A DNA stretch of 64,000 bases from Geosiphon pyriformis. Lineage: Eukaryota > Glomeromycota > Glomeromycetes > Archaeosporales > Geosiphonaceae. The stretch's first letter is position 1, and every line of letters begins with the position of its first letter. The stretch spans positions 335,924-399,923 of the forward strand of contig JAAOMT010000563.1 of assembly GCA_016748015.1 (NCBI GenBank), given 5' to 3'. The position numbers and the translations under genes were made by a program. The notes beneath the pieces were generated by a model. That model did not search any database and was not told where the DNA came from. It saw nothing but the letters and a program-made list of their open reading frames with translations. Positions 47,253 to 59,021 of the stretch are shown piece after piece.

Positions 47253-48047
47253 AATTTGATTTGTACAGAACACAAATAAAACCAAATTGCAATAATTAAA
47301 TCATGCAATATACCAAATTATATAACATTTAAAATTTGCTAAAATATTTAGTAATTCAATAAAATATTTAATAGTTTACTAAAATAATTGTTAATTTACA
47401 GAAATAACTTGTAGTTTAATAAAATATATCTTTAATTATTAAAATATTAAGAAAAAAAAATGTCAAATCATAGAATAGTATTATAATAAGTTGTATAAAA
47501 AAAGAGCTTTTTTTTAAAAAAAATATATTTCAATTAGAATTTATCTTAATTAGAATTAATATTTTTTCTAGTATCTTTTATACAAATTAATTTCAAAAAA
47601 CTTACTTTAAAAAACACAAAAATTCTTAATTATTCTATATTAACATATTAAAATTGATTAACTATTAATTTTAATAATTGTTAACAATTTTCTTAACACA
47701 TTTTCTTATTTTTTTTTTCTTTTTTTATATTATTAAGTAATTTACAGTCAAGATTTTTTGTAAAAAAGTTGACTTTTACAACAAAATAATTATACATATT
47801 TTGAAAAGCTTACAAATAAGATTTTTTTGTAAAAAAATCAACTTTTACTATAAAGTAACTATATAAGTAATTGGTATAAAATTGGTTATTTCATTATAAG
47901 TTTAATAGCATATATAGTTTAAAGTATAAAAAAATACTTTAGAAGAAAAATTAACTTATTAGAAGTTCATTAATTTCTATTAACAGCAAAATTAACAACA
48001 AAAACAGCATTAATAATATTAAAAAAAATAAAAAATTATTTTTAATA
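47253..48047 (+). repeat. old LTR A, right part
   Basis: Resumes with AATTTGAT, continues the alignment to 26215-27044 (CATAGAATAGTATTATAATAA against TATAGACTAGTATTACAACAA), and ends near TTTTTAATA. It is strongly AT-mutated, far more than the elements nested inside it. Confidence 0.78.
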
Positions 48048-48439
48048 TTTTAACTGTATTTTATTAATTTATATTTTTTGGTTTTATAATTTTGTTAAAT
48101 TATTCTTAAAAACTAGTTTTAAAATTTTTTCTTAAAAATTTTATAATCTTAATAATATATATCTTTGTTTTTATTTTTTAAAATTTTTTTTATTTATTTT
48201 TTAATAAATTGTTTTTTTATGTTTTTATTAGTTTTTGGTTTTAATTCTAAATTAAAAAAAAATTTTTAATTTAATTTTTAATATATAAGAAATTTTATAA
48301 CTGTAATTTTATCTTAAATTTTAAATTTTTGTTTATAATATATATAAATTAATTAATATATTTTAAAATTGTTGTATTAAATATAATTATTACTTTGAAT
48401 AATTTTTATTATTATGTTAATTCTTAAAAAAATACCAAA
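48048..48439 (-). pseudogene. AT-mutated gag leader of a family A element
   Basis: Lies between an LTR end on the left and, on the right, AATACCAAA (48431-48439), the decayed primer-binding site next to LTR 48440-49154. The reading frame is lost. It is assigned to gag and leader by position and weak similarity to 1840-2071. Confidence 0.5.
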
Positions 48440-49154
48440 TATTATTAAAAATTTTAATTTTTTTTTTAATATTATTAATAAAAACTTTTAATAGTTAATT
48501 TATCTTCAAAGTATTTTTTTATATTTTAAACAGTTTATGTTATTGGACTTATAATATTAATTTTATATTAATTATATTATGTAATTATTTTGCAATAAAA
48601 ATTAACTTTTTTATAAAAAAATATAAAAAAAATGTTTTTTATTTAGGTCTAAAATTGATTAAATAATTATTTAAATTAGTAACTAATTAATTTTAGAATA
48701 TTAGTTGGAATTTATAAATTTTAAAACAATAATAAATATTAAAAAGTTTGGTTTTTAAAGTAAATTTTATTTTGTTAATTTATTGTAACTAATTAATTAA
48801 TGTTTTAAATTTAAAGAAAAAAGCCTTTTTTTATATATAATTTGTATTTTTTTGTTAATATTTTAGTAAACTATAAATTAATTTTATAACTTATTAATTA
48901 TTTTAGTAAACTATTAAATATTTTATTGAATTTTTAAATTTTTTGGCAAATTCTTATATAATTTAAAGTATTATATAATTTAATTATATTTAATTTTTGC
49001 ATATTATAAAAATTAGATTATTAATTAATAATATTAATTAATAATTTAATTAAATAATAAATAATAAAATGAACTAATAATATATGTTAATTAACAATAA
49101 AAATTATAAAAGTAATTTTATACTAATTAATAATTCAATTTTTTATTAATAATA
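48440..49154 (-). repeat. decayed 5' LTR A
   Basis: Starts TATTATTAAAAATTTT after the primer-site remnant and ends TATTAATAATA (for TACTGGTAACA). It follows the order of 2072-3054 but is shortened to 715 bp. This is the 5' LTR of the old minus-strand element whose gag fragments are at 48048-48439 and 23640-23777. Confidence 0.75.
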
Positions 49155-49839
49155 GTTTTATTTTTAATTTAAATTAATTATTAAAATAATAATTTGTTAA
49201 GTTTTAAAGATAAATTAAAATTATTTATTTTTGTTATTAAGTTTATTATTATAGTTATAGATTTTTTAATATTCAACTTTATTTTTTTTAAATTAAATAA
49301 TTTTTTTTTATTAACAATCTAATTATTAATAAATATATATAAATTTTATATTGTTATATTATTTACTTAATTTTATTTAAAAAATTTCATTAATAATTTA
49401 TATTTAAAATAAGATCAAAAAATCATTAATATAAATGTATTAAATTTCTTTATTAATTTATTTATTTGTTTTATAAAATTAACAAATTAGTAAATTATAA
49501 TTTTATAATATTTATAATAAATAAAAAAAAGTTTAACATTTATAAATAAATTAATACCAAAAAAATAGAATAAACAATTAAAATCTGTTTTTTAATATAT
49601 ATATATTAATTATTGTTTAGTAACTTCAAAAACATTTTTATTAGAATTATACTTAATAATAATATGTTTAATCTATATAAACTTAATATAAAATAATAAA
49701 ATTAAATTAATTTAACACAAATCTATTTTTTTGAAAACAAAAACCATATAAATAATATTTTTTTAAGATTTTATGATTATAAAATACATAATTATATATT
49801 TAATATAAGTATAAAATACAAAGTCTTAATTAATATTAT
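49155..49839. other. AT-rich interval without recognisable feature
   Basis: Only A/T-rich low-complexity sequence; no ORF, LTR or LINE similarity that I could support. Confidence 0.5.
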
Positions 49840-49965
49840 TTTTTTATTTTTTTATTATGAAATTTATAAGTGAAATTCAACTGTTATCTAATATATAAAC
49901 CCAAACTAAATACAGCTTATGCTCTTACTATATGTGACCAGCCACTTAAACTAGACAAAACAACA

Positions 49966-50556
49966 TTATACATCTATATCAATAAATAGAACTTCATTTA
50001 AACCAGAAAAAAAATAATATATTTTGTATTTACCAAAACTAATAGTTAAAGATTCCATAATACCAAGCATATAAACCACTCTATTTAACAACATAAACAC
50101 TATATAACAAGACAACTCTAAAACCACACTATTATTTTTGACTAATCCAGTTTTTTCCATATTCATTCTATGTTTAAACTTAACAAATCATATCTTAGTA
50201 TAATACAATTCTATCACAAATTTCATGTATTTGACAAGAGCCAGAGCAGTTTTTCTCTTTTTATTAAAAACCAAAACAGTCTTAATATATCAATCTCTTA
50301 ACACAAGACTCTTATAAACTGTAGTGTACAGACTTATGTTTGAAGAACACAATAAAAGAGGACATAAAACAGCAGAAGTTAGTAAGCAAGAAAAGTTTGT
50401 TAATAATATCTACTTCTCAACAGTCTCAGCCAAAACATCTCCATGGAGATTAACATTACCAGCACAAGTAAAAACATGATTAGACATTTCTACTTTATCA
50501 CACAGTTAACACAGTACTCCAAAATAATCTTTATTATACAATTTCTTTTTAACTAC
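49966..50556 (-). pseudogene. LINE copy 4 ORF2, zinc domain and C-terminus
   Basis: 49966-50166 reads MEKTGLVKNN… to FFSGLNEVLFIDIDV, aligning with MEKNGLIPHD… to FFSGVSNMVSVHISV at the end of copy 1. 50400-50556 gives LCDKVEMSNHVFTC, the zinc domain (copy 1: CLYCGNVEVSDHVFSC), with one Cys lost. It is interrupted at 50557 by LTR B. Confidence 0.82.
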
Positions 50557-51452
50557 TGTTACAGATGATTATTTGGGGTCTTAAGTCAAATGACAAATTC
50601 GTAACTTGGTGCTTGATTGGTTTTCTGGTGTTGATATCTGAAGGTTTTGGTGTGGAGTTCTTTGTATAATGGACAGAGATTTAGTTGATGGTTTTTTATC
50701 CATAGCTTCCCGAAATCACAGTTTCATCAAATTTCTTTCTTAGCATAGTGGCCAGTAATCCTTTTGGTAAGCTATTCTCAAATCTATGAGTGTTTTACTC
50801 TTGTTTCACAGGTTTTTTACCAGTCCCTATGACGTCTGTAACTCAGTGCTTAATCCTTAATCAATTTAGTAAAACCAAAGAAATAACAAAAGAAATAAAA
50901 AAAATAAAAAAAACTAAAAGAAAATAAAGAAACAAGTAAAAGTAATTGCAAGTTAGTATTTCGTCAATAGCCATGATCAAGAGCTATTGTTCCAGTGTGG
51001 TCAAGTTTCAGTTACTATCAACATGAAGTGTTGATAATAGAGAGTGGATTGAGATAGTAAATAATTATTTATTGATATTTGTAAATGGAAGGTTGCTTAG
51101 ATCAAATTTAAACTGAGATGTCTCTAATGGAAGGATTCTGTTCTTTCTACTTCTAATGCTACTGCTATATATACATAATTGATGTTCTATGAAATCACTC
51201 ACATTTCCGAGTAATGTGCTATGATTTTTTGAGCAATGCTCACATTGCTGAGCAATGTGCCCTAATTTTCTAACATCACTTTATACTGCTGAGCAATATG
51301 CTATGTTTTCTGATATTGCTCTACATTGCTAAGCAATGTGCTGTGATTTCTATCATTGCTCTACATTGCTGAGCAATGTGCTCATATGCTACCTACTATC
51401 CACTTATTGGTTCACTATTTTTCTTATATCTGTTTTCTTTTTATAAGTAACA
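50557..51452 (-). repeat. solo LTR B in LINE copy 4
   Basis: 896 bp, TGTTACAGATGATT… to …TATAAGTAACA. Flanking 4-mers CTAC (50553-50556) and CTGC (51453-51456) are a target duplication with one transition. Five palindromic array blocks lie at 51190-51400. No internal element sequence remains, so it is the product of LTR-LTR recombination. Confidence 0.93.
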
Positions 51453-54438
51453 CTGCTACTGGTAGTTGTTTATGTACTGTCTTTATTAAATACATATACA
51501 AATTAGCCAATTTCTTGCTAGTAAACTTTGAAAACATGTGTGAGTCAGATTGTCAGATTTTTATAATAGCAGTTCAATCTATCTTTCTAATTATAATACT
51601 TGGAACTATGTTATAACTAAGACTAGTCTTTCAATAAGCATGGCAAATTAACTGGTACAGATTACAAATAAAATAATAAATATTACCAGACACAGCTGTA
51701 TTTTTAGCCACTAAAAACTGTTTCTAAATCCCAATTGACAAAGAAAAAAAAGAGAAAGTGGCTTTATTAGTCAATGGATTAGTTCTAATATTGTTTAGAA
51801 TCTTTGAATGGTTTTTGATCTTTACTTACTTAACCAAAATATCTTTATTCCTAATAAAATTAGCTATATGTCTTTTTTTAATCTAATATTGACTGTAAAA
51901 ATTAAACATGGCAAATAAAGTCTCAAATATATATGTATCAATTGCAGATTGGCTGTCCAAATACAGAACTATAACACATAAAAGCAAAACACATTCCAAA
52001 GCCAAAATAACAGCTTGTAACTTAGCCAAAATAGAAGACAAAAGTCTATTCACTCTAATACCAATATTTATATTCAAAACCAGAAAGTAAGCAGCTGATT
52101 CACTTGTCATCACAATAGAATTAGCATTTTTTAGAAATCTATTCATGTAAATCTCAATACTATTAGATCAAATCTCTATTAAATCACTATGTATATTAGA
52201 AAACTTCTTGGATTTTAAGATATTTAATACAGACAATTCAGAAATAGTGGCAAATTTGATCTTCAAAGGAACATTCTTGTTTATAAACTTAAATGCCAGT
52301 GTAAACCAACAAAACACAGAACTTTTCGGATCCAATTTCTTTTATTGCCAAAACATTTTTCAATTCATTATATTTTCTTTCTTGTTCAAAAGTTTGTTAC
52401 TAAATGCAATACCAAACCACTTCAAAAAAAAACAGAATTGTAATACAAAAGTTGCTCTAAAATACCAAACATTAGAAATTTATCTAATCCATAAAAAACA
52501 TTAGGCAAATTGTTTACCAAAAATAATCCAATTTTCAAAAAAAATTTTTCCACCTTAGCCAAAAAATTATTTATTAAACTAACATGCAACTTGACAGGAA
52601 ACTGTAAAGAATTCATAAAAGACCACTTTAGAACTTGCAAATTCAAAAACCTATGCTTAAATAAATGCCTAAAAATGCTATAAATATTGGAAAAAAAAAC
52701 CAATAAAGCCAACTTTCCTTTAGATTGCACTTGCTCAAAAAGTTTCAAACCATACAAAAATAGATGATACAAAACATTACTAAGAAAGTCATGTGATAAA
52801 CCAGCTTTGGTTCTAAGACTTTTCCTAATTATAACATCTTACTTGCAATATACATCTAATAAAACAAAACTGAATTGTATCTGATAGTTAATTATAAACT
52901 GCAGAATAGCTGAAACCAAATAAAAAAATTGTTTATCTGTAATAGTCTTTCTTAACACTACATTAAAAAAGAATCTAATATCTATATGAGCTTAAAAACT
53001 GGGCTTAGAAAGACTCTTAGTAAACAAAAAAATGCCCAAGTATCTGTGTGATTCATCTTTTTTAGTAATCATGATTAATAAATTATTAATTAATAGTAAT
53101 ACAATCTTAACATCTTAATTGATAGGAATTACTACTGTTTTATTATTATTAATTAAAATGTTATTAATATTAAAGAACTTGCTGGCAATGTTCAAAATAT
53201 ATTGCAAAAAAGCTTGACTATTTTTGACCCAAATTGTGTTATTAACAAAGACATTAGCAGCTAAAAAAAAAGTTATCTCTCCAATAGTTTCAACTCTACC
53301 AGTTTTTGCTACAAATCTAGTATCAATTTAATATCTACACAAATGTTTATGTCTCTTTACTTTACACAAAAGTAGATCATAGAAAATTCTTTAAAGAAAT
53401 GGAAAAAAAATTTCACCCTAATTCAAACTATTATACACTCTATAACCACTTAAAAATTTAAAATCTGTTATTACTTTGTTAATTTTATCCTTATAAATAC
53501 TGCCAAAAAACTTAACAAACTAATTACACATTTTAATGTAATGCAAATTAGCTCTCAAATGATACCAGTCTACTAAATTATAAGCTTTGTACATATTCTG
53601 TAATATTAACCAAAGCTCTCTTTTTTTTTCAAAGTATTTTTAACAACTGATCCAATGACAAAAATAAGAAATTGAATCAAAGTATTCTTCAACACTAAGA
53701 AATTATCACTACAAAAAACATCAAATTTGCTATATGCTAATAATATTTAATCAGAAAAGATCTTAGATAAAATCTTTCTGGCTGTCTCAATTAGTGTAAT
53801 AGATCTAATATTTATTAAAACACCATTTTATTTATAAGGTTTTGGGATTATCAAAACCCATGCTCTTTTCTGAAGAATTAGAATCACACTTAAAGTTAAA
53901 CATAAATTCAACAGTCTCAAAAGACAAATTAATATCTCTTTACTACAATGTTTTCAAAGTTTATTAAGTATCCCCAACAATTCAGCAGTCTTATTATTCA
54001 GCAAATTATTAATGACTAAAGACAACTTTTCTATATCAATTTTCTTTATCACACCAAAAAAAGTATTATTATTTATATAATTCAGAGGCATATATTAACA
54101 AAATTAAAGATCAGACATTCTTGAAAGCACTAACTGCTTCTTTGTTTACTCTTCTATGATCTTATTTATCTTAAACTTCACTTTATTAGACTTAATTACC
54201 AACTTGTCTTCCATTACCAAATGATCTAAAACAATCTTGTAAAATAGATATTCTAAAATGTTTTTTATTATCTGCTTTTTATTAAAACAGAAATTTTCCA
54301 TATAATAATCAATTACTTTTCTAATAATTATATTCTTAGATGTTTTTAATTCATAATATTAAAATTTCCAATACTTTTTTTTCACCATTGACAAATATTT
54401 AACTAAATCCATTAAACTTATACTATTTAGGATCATGT
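51453..54438 (-). pseudogene. LINE copy 4 ORF2, reverse transcriptase and RNase H
   Basis: RT motif at about 53228-53253 (minus strand) reads FVNNTIW, both catalytic Asp of FVDDTIW replaced by Asn. It is followed by KDESHRYLGIFLF, as in copy 1 (HHYLGIFLS). 52422-52772 (LYGLKLFEQVQSKGK, RFLNLQVLKW) aligns with 3760-3905. RNase H at 51883-52146 has AKLQAVILALECVLL and LYLDSQSAIDT; these Gln codons are stops in copy 1 but intact here. 52920-54430 is heavily stop-ridden but on the same strand. Confidence 0.82.
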
Positions 54439-55851
54439 TGTTACCAAGTGAAAGTTACAGATTTGTAACTTCTTAGCAATGACAATAACTTTTACCTGGA
54501 ACACACATTATCATGATCATGCTATGGACTATAGTATATCATAGGTGTATGGATTATTTTAGTAAGTGGGAGAGCAAAAAAAGGTATGTGATAATGTTAT
54601 TAAAAGTGAAAGAAAGTATTGTCATTATTGTTTGTTTTTGAGTAAGAACCAGTTTTAGGTATTTTAAAAGGGAAAAGAGAAGTTACATCTCTTTATATGT
54701 ATCAGAAGCACAACCAGCAACAAGCAGAAACCAAAACTACTTAAGAAAATTGTAACCAAAATTTTTTTAATTAGTTGTCGAAAGAGTATAGTATTCAAAT
54801 GCCCCTTTGAAAACAAAGTTATAAAAATTATAAAAGATTATAAGAGCAAAACATAACTGAAATAGATTTAAACTTTTTATTGTTGAGACCACTCTTTAAC
54901 AACATGATACTTTATTACTTATTTTAATATTACAACAATTTGTTTGGTAAAATAAGACTTAATGTGAAATAGTGATAACATATGATTTGAAAGATTGAAA
55001 GTAATAGAAAGCTTGATGATTTTGTTAGCAAGTAAATAAGAAGTTCTAAATAATGTGATTCCAAATGGTGATAAGAAATATGGAAAGACATACTTAAGAT
55101 TGTGATAACAAATATTTAGAACATAGAAAAAGGGAAAAAAAAGAGTGAGAAATAGAGAAGAGAACTAACTGCTCACTATAAAACTATAGTGAAAAGTTGG
55201 CTCAGTATTGAACTGATGCTTTTCTGAGCTGACAGAAAGGCTGTATATATAGCTAAATTATATCAGATCTACATACTATATTAGAACTATTTAAAATATA
55301 TTAATTATTTATATACATTTAATTAATCAATTCATGATAAGCTTACTCGGTCTGTTATTTATCCAAGAGCTAATAATTTAAATGATCAGATTTTAGATGG
55401 CTGAATCTAGAACATTGATTGTAAATCAATAATACCAATTGTGATTATGATCAATATAATCAGAAGTAGATCAATTAATTACATTTCTTAATAACTACTT
55501 TTAACTATTAATCGCAGATCTGGAATGTTAAATTGTTCCAATAAAGACATATAAGAATTTTGAAGCATAACAAAACCTGCTGTTATCTGATTACATGCGT
55601 CAATCATTTATTTCCATTGGTGTTTTTTCATTTGCCAAGATTTCTTTGTGTTCAACTTAGTTAAATTGTTGGATTGTGCCATATTTTTTTGTTGTAATTG
55701 GATTGATTACTGATTATTTATTTTCAGATTGCCGGCTGATTTTGTTGATTAAGTGCAATGATATAGGCCTTTTTCACATGATTTTGATGTTAATTTCTAT
55801 TGTATGTGTTGTAATTTTTGCATTGAAAGGTGTGAAAATCTTCTAGTAATA
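54439..55851 (+). repeat. solo LTR C, 1413 bp, with target duplication
   Basis: TGTTACCAAGTG… to …CTAGTAATA, with ATGT at 54435-54438 and 55852-55855. The richest-in-GC copy of this family in the window; its decayed twin is 22053-23597. It interrupts LINE copy 4 between the endonuclease and RT parts. Orientation follows the decayed copy and is otherwise arbitrary. No coding sequence. Confidence 0.85.
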
Positions 55852-57190
55852 ATGTTAACAATCTTAGATGCTTCAATTTCATCAATAGCTGACCAAATTC
55901 TAATAAGACAGTCAAAATTCAACAGATCCTCAGAATTCCAGATTTTTACAATCTTTGCAATAAACAGTTCTAATTTAAAAAATTTTGAAAATTGTTTGTT
56001 TTTTGAACAATTATATTTGCTATATCAATGTTTAAAAAACACCATATTAGCAGTTTGTATTATAGCATCTTTCAATACTATTTACATTATATTCAAATTA
56101 CTATTGCTTTTTATATACTTAAATATGTCTGATTTTATCAACAACTTAGTAGAAAACTGTTTCTTAAAACACAATTATTAGACTTCATCTGCATTTCTCA
56201 ACTTGAACTTTTACCAGTTCCAATTGGTCTGTTTATAAGCACTGTTAAGATGAGTATTCAATAGTCTACTCAAACCAATTATGATTGAAATTGCCTTATA
56301 ATCTGTATTAAAAAACTTTAATACACAATCAACTTTATAATATGCAATTGTAGATACCAAGTTTTTACTTACAAAAATAAAATCCAGTATCTTTTCAACT
56401 CCTCTAAAATTGTTTCAAGTAAAAATATTAGTTAACAAATATCTATTAAAGATATTAACCAGACTCAAATTCAAGCAAAACTTAAAACTCACACTCTTCT
56501 TGGATCTAATTTTATTAAAATTACCACTCAAAACTGTAAAGAAGCTAAAATTGACTGTTTTAAAGATCATGAAATTGATATTAAAAGCTTGGCTAAAACA
56601 ACACCAATAGATGTACCAGTATACAGACCCAAAATCATAACCAAAAACCTGCTCTTAAACAGAAAGCATATAAAAATTAGCCAGCCCAGAATCTTGTTCA
56701 TTCTTAAAACATGTCAAGCCAAAAACTTGTTCATAATTATGACAACTCCAGCACTAAAAAAACCTACACCCAAACCAGAAGTAAAAATCTGAATCTTATC
56801 AACTTATTTATGATTTATGGTTTAATATTAGACTTTAATTTTGTCTTAATAATAATGAAAACTATATTATCCAAATTCTTATATTATTAAACAATGTCTT
56901 CTTATTTTGCAAGGACATTAATATCTTGAATATTGTATATAGTAAATTTTCAAATTAGATTTATTATTAAGAAGAAAAATCTTTTTTACTTAAACCTATA
57001 TTGTTTATTTTGGTTATTAGGCCCATAATTATGTTTAATAAATTGTTTATAGTTTCTTTCAATTTTGAAACAATTAAAAAACCAATACCTACTGCTCCTG
57101 CAACAGTCTTATCATTAGTAATCACACTTAAACCTTTACTTATTATTGTATCTGTTCTTTGATTCTATAATAAAAGAGTCACTAATAGTT
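55852..57190 (-). pseudogene. LINE copy 4 ORF2, presumed endonuclease region
   Basis: By position (between ORF1 and RT) this should be the apurinic-type endonuclease of ORF2. The minus strand gives only short stop-ridden stretches such as LNIDIANIIVQKTNNFQNFL near 55990-56040. I cannot point to catalytic motifs. Plus-strand ORFs at 55804-56181, 56410-56610 and 56589-56792 are taken as shadows. Confidence 0.45.
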
Positions 57191-57191
57191 A

Positions 57192-58093
57192 TTATTCAGG
57201 ATTAAACTGGAAAACTGTTGGCCCAAGTGCATTTAAATTTTTAGCCAGCTTACTAACTTCCTCTGCAAGACTGGTAAGACTGCACTTAAAAGCAGCAAAT
57301 CTATTATCTATTTTATTAAACACAAGTAGAAAAGACTTCATTTCTGAAAAAAAGCCAAAATTCAACAGACTATTATGTAAAAGAAGAGAAAAAAAAGACT
57401 TATCAGCAATCTTAGCCCAAGAAACATTACCAAAAACAATTGGACAAGCAACAAAAATTAAGTGTTTAGCATAGATAGCTGTTAGTTTACTTTTATCAAT
57501 ATTTGAAAAAACTCTTTGAAAAGAAACACCAGAGAAAAAGTTCTTACCTACAACACAGCCCAATGATATATGACTCATATTTTTATATTTTGCACACTTG
57601 GCATAATCCAAACAAAGACCAATAAAAATTAGCATCCTTTAAAACTAAAATGGTATTTATGACAGTATCTAAAGACTTAGCAAAGTTAAAACAAACAATT
57701 ACACATCTAACCTAAACATAAATAACTAGTTGACAGTTAATAATACAAGTTTTCTTATTCATTAAAATGATATAATCTCAAATATTATGTGTATTTGTTC
57801 TTATTAATAGAATATATAACAGTATCTTATAATTGTTCTTTGCATTCTATGATTCTTTGTCTTTATTAGACTTAACAATACATATTATATCTTTTTCAAT
57901 AAGAATAGACTATCTAGCTGTAACTAATTCAACATAATTAATCTGTTCAAATTTAACCACAGCTTTTTGTCAAAGTCTTACTAACTATATCTTGATCGAT
58001 TTAATTGGTCTAAATTCAAAAAATACAGTACATACAGTTTTAATTAATGTTCCAATTGGAATTTTTTTTACAATTACAGTCCAATTTAAATGC
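57192..58093 (-). pseudogene. LINE copy 4 ORF1, C-terminal part with zinc knuckle
   Basis: 147 open codons at 57635-57192. They start after a knuckle CAKYKNMSHISLGC, where the second Cys of CX2CX4HX4C is Tyr (TGT to TAT), and continue SFQRVFSNIDKSKLTAIYAKH, aligning with FSKVFTPHFVDLKSYAKT of half-LINE copy 2. They end in a helical, coiled-coil-like part (SLTSLAEEVSKLAKNLNAL). 57640-58093 is the preceding RRM-like region with stops, cut by LTR D at 58094. Confidence 0.75.
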
Positions 58094-59021
58094 TGTTACA
58101 GGTGATTCTTTGGGGTGTTAAGTGAATAACAAACTCATAACTTGGTGCACAAAGTAATTGGTGACAATGATAATTTGAAGGTATTTTATCTAAAGGTTTT
58201 CCAATTGAGTTCTTTGTATAATAGACAGAGATTCAATAGTAACAGTTTATCAATAGTTTCCTGAAACCGTAGTTTTGTCAATGGCTTGATCAGCTTAATG
58301 GATGATGATTCTCCTGGTATGATATTCTCTGTAAGGTATACTAGTGCTGTTTCCTGATGTCAGTTCCTTCATAAGTCCTTTAAGAGTAAGTATTGTTTAA
58401 GCAAGTTTATTCCTTCATAAGTCCTCTAAAAATAAGTATTGTTTAAGTAAGTTTTATTCTTCTGTAAGTCCTTCAAGAGTAAATCTTTTAATCAAATTAG
58501 TAGACAACAAAGAAAAATAAAAAAAAGATAAAAGAAAAAATAAGAAATAAGCCAAGACGATTTACAAGTTAGTATTCCATTAATAACCGTGATCAAGAGC
58601 TATTGTTCCAGTATGATTAAGTATCAGTTACTATCAACATGAAGTGTTGATAGTAAAGAATAGATTTGAGATAGTGAATAATTATTTATTTAAGAATTGT
58701 GATAACTAAGCTAAGGATTCTTGATGTCAATTCTGTCTTTTCTGCTTCTAACACTACTACTATATATACATATTTGAGATTTCTCAATTTCTCAATTTCT
58801 TGCAACAAGAATCTTGGAATTTCTGGAATCCTGCGATTCCTAATGAGAAGAATCCTGGAATTCTGGAATCTTGTGATTTCTTGCTGGAGAATCCTAAAAT
58901 TCCTGGAATCTTGCAATTTCTCTAAGAGGAATCTTGGAATTCCACATTTACTACATCTACATCTGATTGGCTAATATCTACTGACTAATAATATTATATT
59001 TCCTATATTTTATGAGTAACA
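58094..59021 (-). repeat. solo LTR D, 928 bp, perfect 4-bp target duplication
   Basis: TGTTACAGGTGATTC… to …TATGAGTAACA, flanked by ATGC at 58090-58093 and 59022-59025. It shares its primer-site-side half and stem-loops with LTR B, but the promoter-side array is made of AGGATTCCAGGAATT-type repeats (58780-58945) instead of GCACATTGCT blocks. Confidence 0.92.
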
